DNA of 44,590 nucleotides from the NCBI GenBank assembly GCA_003576975.1, contig QEVD01000048.1:1-44590 (forward strand), given 5' to 3'. Source of the stretch: Candidatus Zhuqueibacterota bacterium. GTDB taxonomy: Bacteria; Zhuqueibacterota; Zhuqueibacteria; Zhuqueibacterales; Zhuqueibacteraceae. Below the pieces are notes generated by a model. The model searched no databases. It was not told where the DNA came from and saw only the letters and a program-made list of their open reading frames with translations. The translations under genes and the position numbers were made by a program. Positions 19,376 through 27,413 of this stretch are shown here, in pieces (the first letter of the stretch is position 1; each line of letters opens with the position of its first letter).

Positions 19376-21820
19376 TTATTCGTACCGCAACGCTTTAACT
19401 GGATTCGTCAACGCGGCCTTGACTGCTTGCGAACTTACGGTTATGAACGCGATGAGCAGCGCCAAACCGCCCGCGAGCGCGAACATCCACCAACCGATGC
19501 TGATGCGATATGCGAAGTTTTGCAGCCAGTGATTCATCGCGTACCAGGCAACCGGCCAGGCGATGAGGTTGGCGAGCGCGACGAGCTTGAGGAAATCACC
19601 GGCGAGCAGAGAAACGATGTCGGCCACCGAAGCGCCGAGCACTTTGCGAATGCCGATTTCTTTGGTGCGCTTGGTAACGGCCAAAGCCGACAATCCGAAC
19701 AAGCCGACGCAGGCGATGACAATTGCAAATAATGTCGCAAACGAAACGATTTGCGCCCAGCGTTCTTCGGCGCGATATTGGCGATCGAAATCTTCATCGA
19801 GGAAATAGTAATCGAACGGTTTTCCGGGGGCGGCTTCACCCCACGCGTTGCGCAGCCGTTCGAGCGAATGCGAGAAATCGCCGGGGGTGAGACGAACAAA
19901 AATATACTTGATGGCTTTTTCCGGCGCGAGATAGAGCACCAATGGTTTGATCTTTTCGTGAAGTGAGGCAAAATTAAAATCCTGCACGACACCGATGATG
20001 GCTGGCTCTTTCATGATCGGATTTTGCCAATTTCCCAGACTGAAGTCGCTGAACTTTTGGCCGCTGCGCGCCGGATCCTTCCAGCCGAACGCTGATGCCA
20101 GCGCTTCATTGACGATCACGGCGCCGGTCACATCCGAAATCATCTCCGGTGAAAAATCGCGGCCCTGCACAATCTTCATACCCATGGTCTTGATGAAGTC
20201 TGTGTCGACGCGCATGACATTCACCTGCCAATTTGCACCGTCTTTTGTGCCGAATGATTGCCACGACGGTTCTTTATTGAAGCCGTCGGAATTGCCGGTG
20301 ACGCCAGCGATGCTGCTATATCCGCGCAATTGTTGGCGAAAACGTTCCAACCTCTGCTCACCCTCTTCGCCGCGCGCGTTGGTGGGAATGACAATGATTT
20401 GTTCTTCATTAAAACCGGGATTTTGTGTTTTGAGATGATAAAGCTGGCGGGACATGATCATGGCGCAGATGATCAGCAGCACGGAGAGCGAAAACTGCAC
20501 GACGACAAGACTCTGGCTCAAGCGGTGTTTGCTGCCGAGCGCGAGCCGATTTTTTAGAATCGCAATGGGTTGAAAGCCGGAGAGAAAAACGGCGGGATAA
20601 CCGCCGGCGACGAAAGCAACAAATAAAACCAGGCCGGCGAATACACCATAAATTTGCCAGTTGCCAGGATAGTGAATCACCAGAGTTTTGTTGGCCAGCG
20701 AATTAAAGGTTGGCAGAAAAAATTCGGCCAATGCAATGCCCATGAGCAGGGCCAGTATGCTGAAGATCAGGCTTTCTCCCCAGAATTGCCACAGCAGCCG
20801 GCTACGAGTAGCGCCAACGGTTTTGCGCATGCCGACTTCTAATGTGCGGCTGGCGGCGCGGCCTACAGCCAGCGTCGTAAAATTAATGCAGGCGATCAAC
20901 AACACGATCAGCCCGACGCCGGAAAGAATGTAAGAATATGCCGGATTGCTCGCCGGAAAAAAACTGTTTTCAACTCCCGTGGTGAGATGGAGGTCCAGCA
21001 ACGGTTGCAACGACAATTGCAAAGCGCCCTCTTCTTTGGCAATCCACCCAAGAATTTGCCAGGTGTTGATCATGTCCTGGTAATAGTTTTTCTCAAAGGC
21101 GCGGAATTTGGCTTGCAACGCGGCAGGTTGCACGTTATCGGCAAGCTGAATGAAAGTGGCAGCCCCCCACGACGTCCAACTCGTTTCCAAATCCCGGTAA
21201 CTCGGCTTGTTCTCGTAACGCAGGAGAAAATCGAAAACGATACTGGAATTGCTGGGAATCTCGCGCGCGACGCCGGCAACGGTAAAATCCTCGTCGCCGT
21301 CGCCAAAGTTCAGTGTCAGCGTTTGACCGAGCGGCGCGGCATTGCCAAAATATTTTTGCGCCATTGCTGCGCTCAAGACAATGGCTTTTTTATCATTGAG
21401 AACGGATTCAGCGGCGCCGCTGAGCAACGGGAAGCTGAACATTTTGAAAAAATCGCTATCGGCAAAAAGCACTTGCTCCTTCGTCGCGTTTTCCGGCGAG
21501 GTGCGGACAACGGCATTGCTTTGCGCGAAGCGGGTGGCAAACCGGATTTCAGGAAAATTTGCTTTTAACGTCGGCGCCAAAGGCAGCGGCTGGCCGCCGT
21601 TGATCTTGATGCTGCCGGCAGGCGTTTGGGTGCGGAGATTGACGCGATAAAGGCTTTGGGCGTGCTCATGAAATTTATCATAGCTCATTTCATACTGCAC
21701 GAAAAGGAAAACCAAAATGCAACAGGCCACGCCGACAGCCAGGCCGAAAACATTGATGAAGGAATAGGTCTTGTATTTGAGTACGTGGCGGAAGGCGATT
21801 TTGAGATAGCTTTTGAACAT
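19376..21820 (-). CDS. P9: MacB/FtsX-type ABC permease, first of unit B
   Basis: Permease of 814 residues. The frame continues 24 codons upstream, but that part is translated repeat (ITSNQRPATRNQ), so I start at MFKSYLKIAFRHVLKY; AAGGA precedes it by 8 nt. Post-TM1 motif YEMSYDKFHEHA; periplasmic motif PLLDLHLTT; first coupling motif LEVGMRKTVGA; second KEIGIRKVLGA at 720-730. The variant INFTTLAVGRAASR replaces INFMNLATARS. The second half has an insertion around SLGNWQNPIMKEPA before IIGVVQDFNFASL, explaining its length. The usual SKDF after the second coupling helix is AGDF, and the tail is TNPVKALRYE. It lies 82 bp after the small gene that opens unit B. Substrate unknown. Confidence 0.93.
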   Translation of the reverse strand: MFKSYLKIAFRHVLKYKTYSFINVFGLAVGVACCILVFLFVQYEMSYDKFHEHAQSLYRVNLRTQTPAGSIKINGGQPLPLAPTLKANFPEIRFATRFAQSNAVVRTSPENATKEQVLFADSDFFKMFSFPLLSGAAESVLNDKKAIVLSAAMAQKYFGNAAPLGQTLTLNFGDGDEDFTVAGVAREIPSNSSIVFDFLLRYENKPSYRDLETSWTSWGAATFIQLADNVQPAALQAKFRAFEKNYYQDMINTWQILGWIAKEEGALQLSLQPLLDLHLTTGVENSFFPASNPAYSYILSGVGLIVLLIACINFTTLAVGRAASRTLEVGMRKTVGATRSRLLWQFWGESLIFSILALLMGIALAEFFLPTFNSLANKTLVIHYPGNWQIYGVFAGLVLFVAFVAGGYPAVFLSGFQPIAILKNRLALGSKHRLSQSLVVVQFSLSVLLIICAMIMSRQLYHLKTQNPGFNEEQIIVIPTNARGEEGEQRLERFRQQLRGYSSIAGVTGNSDGFNKEPSWQSFGTKDGANWQVNVMRVDTDFIKTMGMKIVQGRDFSPEMISDVTGAVIVNEALASAFGWKDPARSGQKFSDFSLGNWQNPIMKEPAIIGVVQDFNFASLHEKIKPLVLYLAPEKAIKYIFVRLTPGDFSHSLERLRNAWGEAAPGKPFDYYFLDEDFDRQYRAEERWAQIVSFATLFAIVIACVGLFGLSALAVTKRTKEIGIRKVLGASVADIVSLLAGDFLKLVALANLIAWPVAWYAMNHWLQNFAYRISIGWWMFALAGGLALLIAFITVSSQAVKAALTNPVKALRYE

Positions 21821-21823
21821 GAT

Positions 21824-21857
21824 CTGGTTCCTTGTTGCTGGTCGCTGGTTGCTCGTA
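21824..21857 (-). repeat. ACCAGCR-type heptamer tract upstream of P9
   Basis: On the minus strand the leader reads as successive 7-mers ACGAGCA, ACCAGCG, ACCAGCA, ACAAGGA, ACCAGAT just before the P9 start. The AAGGA of the fourth unit also serves as the likely ribosome binding site. A second small direct repeat (ACGCGGATG twice) lies further upstream in the same spacer. Confidence 0.6.
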
Positions 21858-21902
21858 ATCTCTGCAAGACTGCGGCATCCGCGTTCGTCCACGCCATCCG
21901 CG

Positions 21903-22121
21903 TTAGGCTTTTTGCTTCACCTTGTACATCACCCGGCCAAGATAACCGGCTTCGCTGATCTCGGCGATATAAAGCCCGCTTTGAAGATAAGCGCGGGTTT
22001 TCAACGTGCGCTCGGAAAGTCCGCTCAATAGCTCGTTCGCTTCCCAATCTTTTTCGCTGTCACTCAAAAGAATCGACTCGCCACCCTCTACGATTTTTTG
22101 CAGAATCTCTTTTAAGCTCAT
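21903..22121 (-). CDS. Small hypothetical protein (72 aa), first gene of unit B
   Basis: I do not recognise this protein. The start is well supported: AAGGAG lies 6 nt before the ATG at 22121. The sequence MSLKEILQKIVEGGESILL opens with a predicted amphipathic helix, followed by a polar, acidic stretch and a C-terminal part (SGLYIAEISEAGYLGRVMY) with beta-like character, ending in the basic KVKQKA. There is no signal peptide, membrane segment or cysteine. It is the first gene after the regulatory region at 22238-22397 and lies 82 bp before P9, so it is likely co-transcribed with P9 to P1. A regulatory or assembly role is possible but unsupported. Confidence 0.7.
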   Translation of the reverse strand: MSLKEILQKIVEGGESILLSDSEKDWEANELLSGLSERTLKTRAYLQSGLYIAEISEAGYLGRVMYKVKQKA

Positions 22122-22237
22122 GGGTTCTCCTTGAATTGTGGAAGCTCAGATATTCTTGTCCGCAATCAATTATAGTGATTAGACAAATTCATTCAGGCCA
22201 TGGTTACATAAAGCCACATTAGGGCAAGGTGAAATAT

Positions 22238-22251
22238 TCAACAATCATGCC
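22238..22251 (-). promoter_or_regulatory. Sigma-54-like promoter element of unit B
   Basis: The minus strand reads GGCATGATTGTTGA. GG and the downstream G are spaced as in the sigma-54 -24/-12 consensus (GGCAC-N5-TTGC), but the last base is A, not C. The same element with 13 of 14 identical bases lies at 32104-32117 ahead of unit A, at the same distance from the same palindrome. Assignment to sigma-54 is inference. Confidence 0.5.
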
Positions 22252-22313
22252 TCTGATGTTTTTCAAAGAATTATAGTAACTTGGGAAGTGGGATAGGCAG
22301 GAAAGCTGTCCGC

Positions 22314-22347
22314 TGGTATGGCAGTAGGTGTTCGCCAGCGAACAGTA
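22314..22347 (-). promoter_or_regulatory. Conserved 34-bp block with palindrome, probable activator site
   Basis: Contains the perfect palindrome TGTTCGCCAGCGAACA at 22329-22344, then ACTGCCATACCA on the minus strand. It matches 29 of 34 bases with 32181-32214. It is located about 97 bp (centre to -12) upstream of the sigma-54-like element, a typical position for an NtrC-family enhancer site; the protein that binds is not known. Confidence 0.6.
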
Positions 22348-22360
22348 TATTTAAAAAGCC

Positions 22361-22397
22361 GAACAGGCGACCCATTGGAGAAAGGGATAACCTGTTC
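22361..22397 (-). terminator. Possible terminator after P10
   Basis: GAACAGG (minus 22397-22391) pairs perfectly with CCTGTTC (22367-22361) around a 23-nt loop, and the stem is followed by GGCTTTTT. The stem is short and the loop long, so termination would be weak. It lies 78 bp after the P10 stop and directly before the palindromic block. Confidence 0.4.
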
Positions 22398-22443
22398 AAG
22401 GTCACGCGAGAAGTTCTTGTTGATTTCAGAAAGGTGAAAGAAA

Positions 22444-22471
22444 ACACTGATAACTGATAACTGACTACTGC
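22444..22471 (-). repeat. CTGATAA-type heptamer tract after P10
   Basis: On the plus strand ACACTGA, TAACTGA, TAACTGA, CTACTGC succeed each other with 7-bp period, starting 3-4 nt after the P10 stop codon. This is a fourth heptamer family in the locus. Confidence 0.6.
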
Positions 22472-22474
22472 TTT

Positions 22475-24910
22475 TCACTCATACCGCAGCGCCTCAACCG
22501 GATTCGCCAGCGCTGCTCTCACCGTCTGAGCACTGACGGTAAGCAACGCAATGACCAACGCCAATCCGCTGGCCAGCACAAAGACACCCCAGCCGAGATC
22601 GATGCGATAAGCAAAGCTTTGCAGCCAGCCGTTGATGAAATAGTAAGAAACCGGCCACGCGATGAGGTTGGCAATCACGACCAGTTTGACAAACTCTTTT
22701 GACAACAGACTCATAATGCCCGGCGTCGTGGCGCCCAGGACTTTGCGGATGCCAATTTCTTTCGTTCGTTGCTCGGTCGCGTACATGGCCAATCCCAGCA
22801 GGCCAAGACACGACACAAAGATTCCCACACCGGCAAAGATGGCGAAGAGTTTTCCCAGCGCCCGATCGGCGCGGTAATAGCGTTCCAGGCGATCATCGAG
22901 AAAATACGCTGTGAACGGTTGTCCGCCGCTGAAGGATTTCCATTTTTCCTCCACCGCGCGAATAGTGGCCGGAATATCGCCTTGCAGACGCAGCACAATG
23001 CGCGTCGGAGCTCCGCGTGAGAACAATGTCACCATCGGCAAAATCTGCTGGTGCAAAGGCTCGTAATGAACGTCTTCCGTCACGCCAATAATGTTCAACA
23101 CCCTCTCGCCGTCGCCAAAATAGCCGTGGAGCTTGCGGCCGACCGGCTCTTGATATCCCAGTAGTCTCGCCGCTTGTTCGTTGATGATCACGGCGTTGGT
23201 TGAATCGGTGGAAAAATCCCGGGAGAAGAATCGCCCTTCTTTCAAGCGCACGCCCAGGAAGGGAAGAAAATCATAATCACACCAGAGTTGGCGTAACATA
23301 ATGAGATTGGAATTAGTTTCGCCTTCGCGCCAGTAAGCCGCACTGCCAATGTCATTCCCGGGGAGATTCTGCGTGAAGGCCGCCGCCGCAACGCCGGCCT
23401 GGTTCAGCAGCGTCTCCTTGAAGCTTTGTGCTTTGCCCCGGCCCAACAGCCAGGTATTATCCACCACCAGCATTTGCTCTTTGTCGAATCCCAGATGGCG
23501 CGCCCGAATGAACTGAAGCTGGCGATAGACGGCCATTGTGCCCACCATTAATGCAATCGAAATGGCAAATTGCAAGATGACCAGCGCGCTGCGCAACCGG
23601 CTGCCGCGCATGCCGCTGCGCAACTCACCCTTCAAAACATTGGCCGGCTGAAACGAGGAGAGAACGAATGCCGGATAACTTCCGGCCAAAACGCCGACCA
23701 CAATTGTAAAGGCCAACAGCCCCGCAACCGCCCGCGGGCTGGCCAAAACCTCCAGCGAGAGTGATTTTGAAATAAGCTCGTTGACAGTGGGCAACATTAG
23801 CTCCATGATGCCGAGACTGACCAGCATGGCTATCGCCGCAAGCAACACCGCTTCGCCGATAAACAAGAGAATCAACTGCGGCGTCAGCGAACCTAAAACT
23901 TTGCGCACGCCCACTTCTTTGGCGCGGCGGGTGGCGCGCGCGGTGCTGAGGTTCATAAAGTTAATGCAGGCAATCAGCAGAATGAACACGGCAACCATGA
24001 TAAGGGCGTAAACCGTGGCCGCGTTGCCAGGCGGAAAAACTTCCTCATCAAGATGCGAATGCAGATGAATGTCGGTGATCGGCTGGAAGCGATAACGATA
24101 ATACATCCCCCTCGCCTGCATGTGCTTCCAGTCGCCTCCCAAAGTTGCCTCCACCGCCGGACGAACGTTCTCTTCGACAATCGTTTGAAAGGTGGACTCG
24201 GCCAGTTCGCGTGAAGCCCCTTTTTTCAACAGAACGTAAGTGTACCAGGAATTGTTGATCCAACTGTGTTCTTCTGAGATGGAACGGCCAACTAAAGAGG
24301 CCAGAAGCCCAAAACGCCAGTGCGATTGTGAAGGAAATTCCTTCACGACGCCGCAGATCATGAACTGTGAGCGCCCGTCAACTTCCAACATCTTGCCGAG
24401 CGCAGGCTCGTCGCCAAAATATTTGCGCGCTGTGGCGTCTGTAATGACAATGGTGTTGGGCCGGGTCAAAAACGTGTTGGCGTCGCCTTCCAGCACCTCG
24501 CAGGAAAAAACCTTGAAGAACGACGAATCGGCAAAAAAGAGCAAATACTCATTAAATGCTTTATCACCATAACGGACGGCGCAATCACTGACCGGTGTGC
24601 CGCCACGCGCCCGGATGTGGGTTGCCGCTTCGACTTCCGGCAGGTTTTCCCGCAGGCTCGCGGCCACCGGACCGCTGCTGCGCGCCGTAATAAACTCGCG
24701 GTCTTGTACTTGAGCATCAAGCGTGATGCGGTAGAGGCGATCGGCATTTTTGTGGTGGCGGTCATAGGAAAGTTCATCACCAACAATCAACAGAATGATC
24801 AAACAACAGCTCATGCCGATGGCGAGTCCGGCGATAATGATGCCGGTGTAAATTTTCTGGCGGAGCAACTTCCGCAGGGTAATCGTCATTTCATTTCTGA
24901 GCCTTGACAT
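22475..24910 (-). CDS. P10: MacB/FtsX-type ABC permease, last of unit A
   Basis: Permease of 811 residues with an atypical N-terminus, MSRLRNEMTITLRKLLRQK, lacking the NYLK start of the other copies; an alternative start is the second ATG seven codons in (24889). First membrane segment GIIIAGLAIGMSCCLIILLI, then DELSYDRHH; periplasmic motif PITDIHLHS; coupling motifs KEVGVRKVLGS and KEIGIRKVLGA (717-727). The second domain has the unusual IIGVTEDVHYEPL, where a lysine or arginine before DFH is otherwise common. The C-terminus AWPVSYYFIN is intermediate between the two subtypes, ending [17 protein letters not shown] hairpin with a T-run and then the second promoter region follow. Substrate unknown. 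Confidence 0.93.
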   Translation of the reverse strand: MSRLRNEMTITLRKLLRQKIYTGIIIAGLAIGMSCCLIILLIVGDELSYDRHHKNADRLYRITLDAQVQDREFITARSSGPVAASLRENLPEVEAATHIRARGGTPVSDCAVRYGDKAFNEYLLFFADSSFFKVFSCEVLEGDANTFLTRPNTIVITDATARKYFGDEPALGKMLEVDGRSQFMICGVVKEFPSQSHWRFGLLASLVGRSISEEHSWINNSWYTYVLLKKGASRELAESTFQTIVEENVRPAVEATLGGDWKHMQARGMYYRYRFQPITDIHLHSHLDEEVFPPGNAATVYALIMVAVFILLIACINFMNLSTARATRRAKEVGVRKVLGSLTPQLILLFIGEAVLLAAIAMLVSLGIMELMLPTVNELISKSLSLEVLASPRAVAGLLAFTIVVGVLAGSYPAFVLSSFQPANVLKGELRSGMRGSRLRSALVILQFAISIALMVGTMAVYRQLQFIRARHLGFDKEQMLVVDNTWLLGRGKAQSFKETLLNQAGVAAAAFTQNLPGNDIGSAAYWREGETNSNLIMLRQLWCDYDFLPFLGVRLKEGRFFSRDFSTDSTNAVIINEQAARLLGYQEPVGRKLHGYFGDGERVLNIIGVTEDVHYEPLHQQILPMVTLFSRGAPTRIVLRLQGDIPATIRAVEEKWKSFSGGQPFTAYFLDDRLERYYRADRALGKLFAIFAGVGIFVSCLGLLGLAMYATEQRTKEIGIRKVLGATTPGIMSLLSKEFVKLVVIANLIAWPVSYYFINGWLQSFAYRIDLGWGVFVLASGLALVIALLTVSAQTVRAALANPVEALRYE

Positions 24911-24975
24911 CGTATCCGAACCTCACACATTTTTGCGCCTAGCGCTGCCCATTTCACACAGCCGCAAACGCCGGG

Positions 24976-27360
24976 CTATTCATATCGTAACGCCTCCACT
25001 GGATTCGCCAGCGAGGCTTTTATGGCTTGCGCGCTTACGGTTAGCAGGGCGATGAGCAATGCCACGCCGCCGCCCAGCAGAAACGGGCTGATCTCGAGAT
25101 CGATATGATACGCAAAATTTTGCAGCCACTCGCGCAAGGCGAAGTAGGCAATCGGCGCGGCCACAACAAAAGCCAGGGCAACCAGCCGGGTAAATTCTTT
25201 TGAGAGCAGCAGCAAAATTTCCGCGACCGAAGCGCCCAAGACTTTGCGAATGCCGATTTCACGTGTTCTTTGCTCTGCGGTAAATGAGGCCAGCCCAAAC
25301 AAGCCGAGGCAGGCGACAAACAACGCCAAAAAAGCGAAGCCACTGAAAAGTTGCCCGAGTTTTTCTTCCGAACGATAGAGCCGGTCAAAATCCTCGTCGA
25401 GAAAGCGATAGTTCAACGGCAAATCCGGTTCTAACACCCGCCATTGTGTTTCGATAAAATTCAGCGTATTCGCCACGTCTGTAGGCGCAATGCGAATCGC
25501 CGCGCTCCACGACCACTCTGGCTTGATGTCCAGCACCAGCGGCTCGATCTTTTGGTGCAACGATCTGAAATTGAAATCCTTCACCACGCCGATGACCTGG
25601 CCCATTTCTTCATCCCAAACTTTGAACGGCTTGCCGATGGGATCACTCCAACCCAATTCGCGCACCGCGGTTTCGTTCAAAATATAGGCATTCGTGACAT
25701 CAGTCGCAATCTCCTGGGAGAAACTTCGGCCGTGCAGCAGTTGCAATCCCAGGGCAGCTATGGTTTGATGATCGCCGAACATCGTATAAAAACTTTTGTT
25801 GTCAAGATCCTGCTGCTGTCCCGGCCAATTATAGCCGCGGCTTGTGCCCACGCGGCCGGGAACGCTGCCGGCAAGCGCCACATGAAGAATATTGGCGCTG
25901 CCCGACAAATTCTGCCGGAATGTTTCGAAGCGTTCTTTGACCGACCGGCTCAAGCCAAGAAACACCACCTGTTCTTTTTTGAAACCCAGATCGCGGGTTT
26001 TCATGTAATGCAGTTGTTTATAAAGCGTAACAATGGCCACGAGCAAAAAGACGGCGATGCCAAACTGCACGACGATAAGGCTCTTGCGTAAATGCGCGCC
26101 TTTCACGCCGCGCGTTACCAGCCCTTTTAAAACTTTGGCAGGATCGAAAGCGGACAAAACCAGCGCGGGGTAGATGCCGGAAAGAATGCCGGTGAGAAGT
26201 CCGATGCCGATGAGCACAAACAACATGCCGGAGTTGGCAAACGGATCAAAACTGATCGCGCGCCCCAGCACGTTGGGGAGGTACGGCGCAAAAAGTTGCA
26301 ACATAGCCAGCGCCAAAATCATCGCCAGCACACTGGCAAAAATCGATTCGCCGAACAATTGCAGCATCAACTGCTGGCGGTAAGCGCCGGCAACTTTACG
26401 CACCCCAACCTCCCGGGCGCGTAACGTTGCGCGCGCCGTGGCCAAATTGACAAAGTTTATGCCGGCAATGAATAAAATAAAAAAAGCGACAACCGAAAAA
26501 ATGTAGAGATACCTTTTGTCGCTATTGGTGCCAACATCCCAGGTGATATTGGTGGTGAGATGAATATCGGGTAAAGGCTGGAGCGCCAAAGCCGTATTTT
26601 TCGCGGTATCTTCACCGCGGTATTTGCGCAGAAAATCCGGAAAACGGGCGGTGAGTTGCTGCGGAGCAAGGGCGGGCGGCAGCAAAAGATAGGTGTAATA
26701 ATTAAAATTGATGTATTCTTCCAGCGCTTGCTCACCCATGAAAGCCTTGATGGTGCTGAACGAGGCGAGATACTCAAACTGCAAATGCGAGTTGCTGGGA
26801 ATGCTCTCCAAAACACCGGTGACTTGCATCTCCCAATTCGCCGCGCCCCCCAGGAACGTCATGGTCTTGCCCACCGGATTTTCGCTGCCGAACCAAGCCT
26901 CTGCCGCCGCGGGCGTCAGCACCATGGTGTTCGGCATGGCCAGCGCGGTTTTCGGATCGCCCTGGCGCAAATGAAAACTGAAGACATCGAAGACAGAGGA
27001 ATCGGCGTAGAAAAAACCGTCAACGGTTCGAACCTCGGCGCCATATTTGAGGTTGACGCGGCTGCTGTTGGTGAAGAACCGCACGACTTCAAGATCGGGA
27101 AATTCCTGTTTCAAATGGGGCGCATATCCCGAAGCGCTGATGGCCGAGCGTTGATTCGAATCCTGCGCCGGCGTGTGCAACAAACGGTAAATGCGCTGCG
27201 CGTTTGCATGAAAACGATCGTAGCTCAACTCATGCCGAACATAAAGCACAATGACAAAACAGCAGGCCAGCCCGATCGCCAGCCCGGTGATATTGATGAA
27301 GGAATAACCTTTGTGTTTAAGGAAATTTCTGAGCGCAATGCGAAGATAATGTTTGAACAT
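24976..27360 (-). CDS. P11: MacB/FtsX-type ABC permease
   Basis: Permease of 794 residues. An ATG nine codons upstream is in frame (MKFHFRDHFMF), but alignment favours MFKHYLRIALRNFLKH at 27360. Post-TM1 motif ELSYDRFHAN; periplasmic motif PLPDIHLTT; the first coupling motif REVGVRKVAGA replaces the usual VLGA, and the second uses REIGIRKVLGA (700-710) where nearly all others have KEIG. The variant GINFVNLATARATLR follows the second membrane segment. The second half has [13 protein letters not shown]. The C-terminus is the AAPIAYFALR subtype, close to P12, and the tail is [14 protein letters not shown]. It lies 53 bp after P12 and 65 bp before P10, with no heptamer hairpin at either junction. 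Substrate unknown. Confidence 0.93.
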   Translation of the reverse strand: MFKHYLRIALRNFLKHKGYSFINITGLAIGLACCFVIVLYVRHELSYDRFHANAQRIYRLLHTPAQDSNQRSAISASGYAPHLKQEFPDLEVVRFFTNSSRVNLKYGAEVRTVDGFFYADSSVFDVFSFHLRQGDPKTALAMPNTMVLTPAAAEAWFGSENPVGKTMTFLGGAANWEMQVTGVLESIPSNSHLQFEYLASFSTIKAFMGEQALEEYINFNYYTYLLLPPALAPQQLTARFPDFLRKYRGEDTAKNTALALQPLPDIHLTTNITWDVGTNSDKRYLYIFSVVAFFILFIAGINFVNLATARATLRAREVGVRKVAGAYRQQLMLQLFGESIFASVLAMILALAMLQLFAPYLPNVLGRAISFDPFANSGMLFVLIGIGLLTGILSGIYPALVLSAFDPAKVLKGLVTRGVKGAHLRKSLIVVQFGIAVFLLVAIVTLYKQLHYMKTRDLGFKKEQVVFLGLSRSVKERFETFRQNLSGSANILHVALAGSVPGRVGTSRGYNWPGQQQDLDNKSFYTMFGDHQTIAALGLQLLHGRSFSQEIATDVTNAYILNETAVRELGWSDPIGKPFKVWDEEMGQVIGVVKDFNFRSLHQKIEPLVLDIKPEWSWSAAIRIAPTDVANTLNFIETQWRVLEPDLPLNYRFLDEDFDRLYRSEEKLGQLFSGFAFLALFVACLGLFGLASFTAEQRTREIGIRKVLGASVAEILLLLSKEFTRLVALAFVVAAPIAYFALREWLQNFAYHIDLEISPFLLGGGVALLIALLTVSAQAIKASLANPVEALRYE

Positions 27361-27413
27361 GAAGTGATCCCTGAAATGGAATTTCATCGTCTCCCAGCAT
27401 GTGTCAGGTTTCC

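Larger units (their letters stand above)
22122..22474 (-). promoter_or_regulatory. Leader/regulatory region of unit B
   Basis: This 353-bp stretch between P10 and the 72-residue gene has no convincing gene. A 71-codon frame here begins inside a heptamer tract and has no family resemblance. It holds, in transcription order, a heptamer tract after the P10 stop, a hairpin followed by five T, the palindromic block, a sigma-54-like element, a TATAAT at 22169-22174 without a convincing -35, and the Shine-Dalgarno of the small gene. Confidence 0.7.

Noticed and set aside
22329-22344. LexA-type operator
   Set aside because: The palindrome is GTTCG-N4-CGAAC, the reverse order of the CGAAC-N4-GTTCG LexA box, and no SOS gene is nearby.
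22263-22478. 71-codon minus-strand frame between P10 and the small gene
   Set aside because: It starts inside the TAACTGA heptamer tract and runs through the hairpin and palindrome that are conserved at another locus as DNA, not protein.
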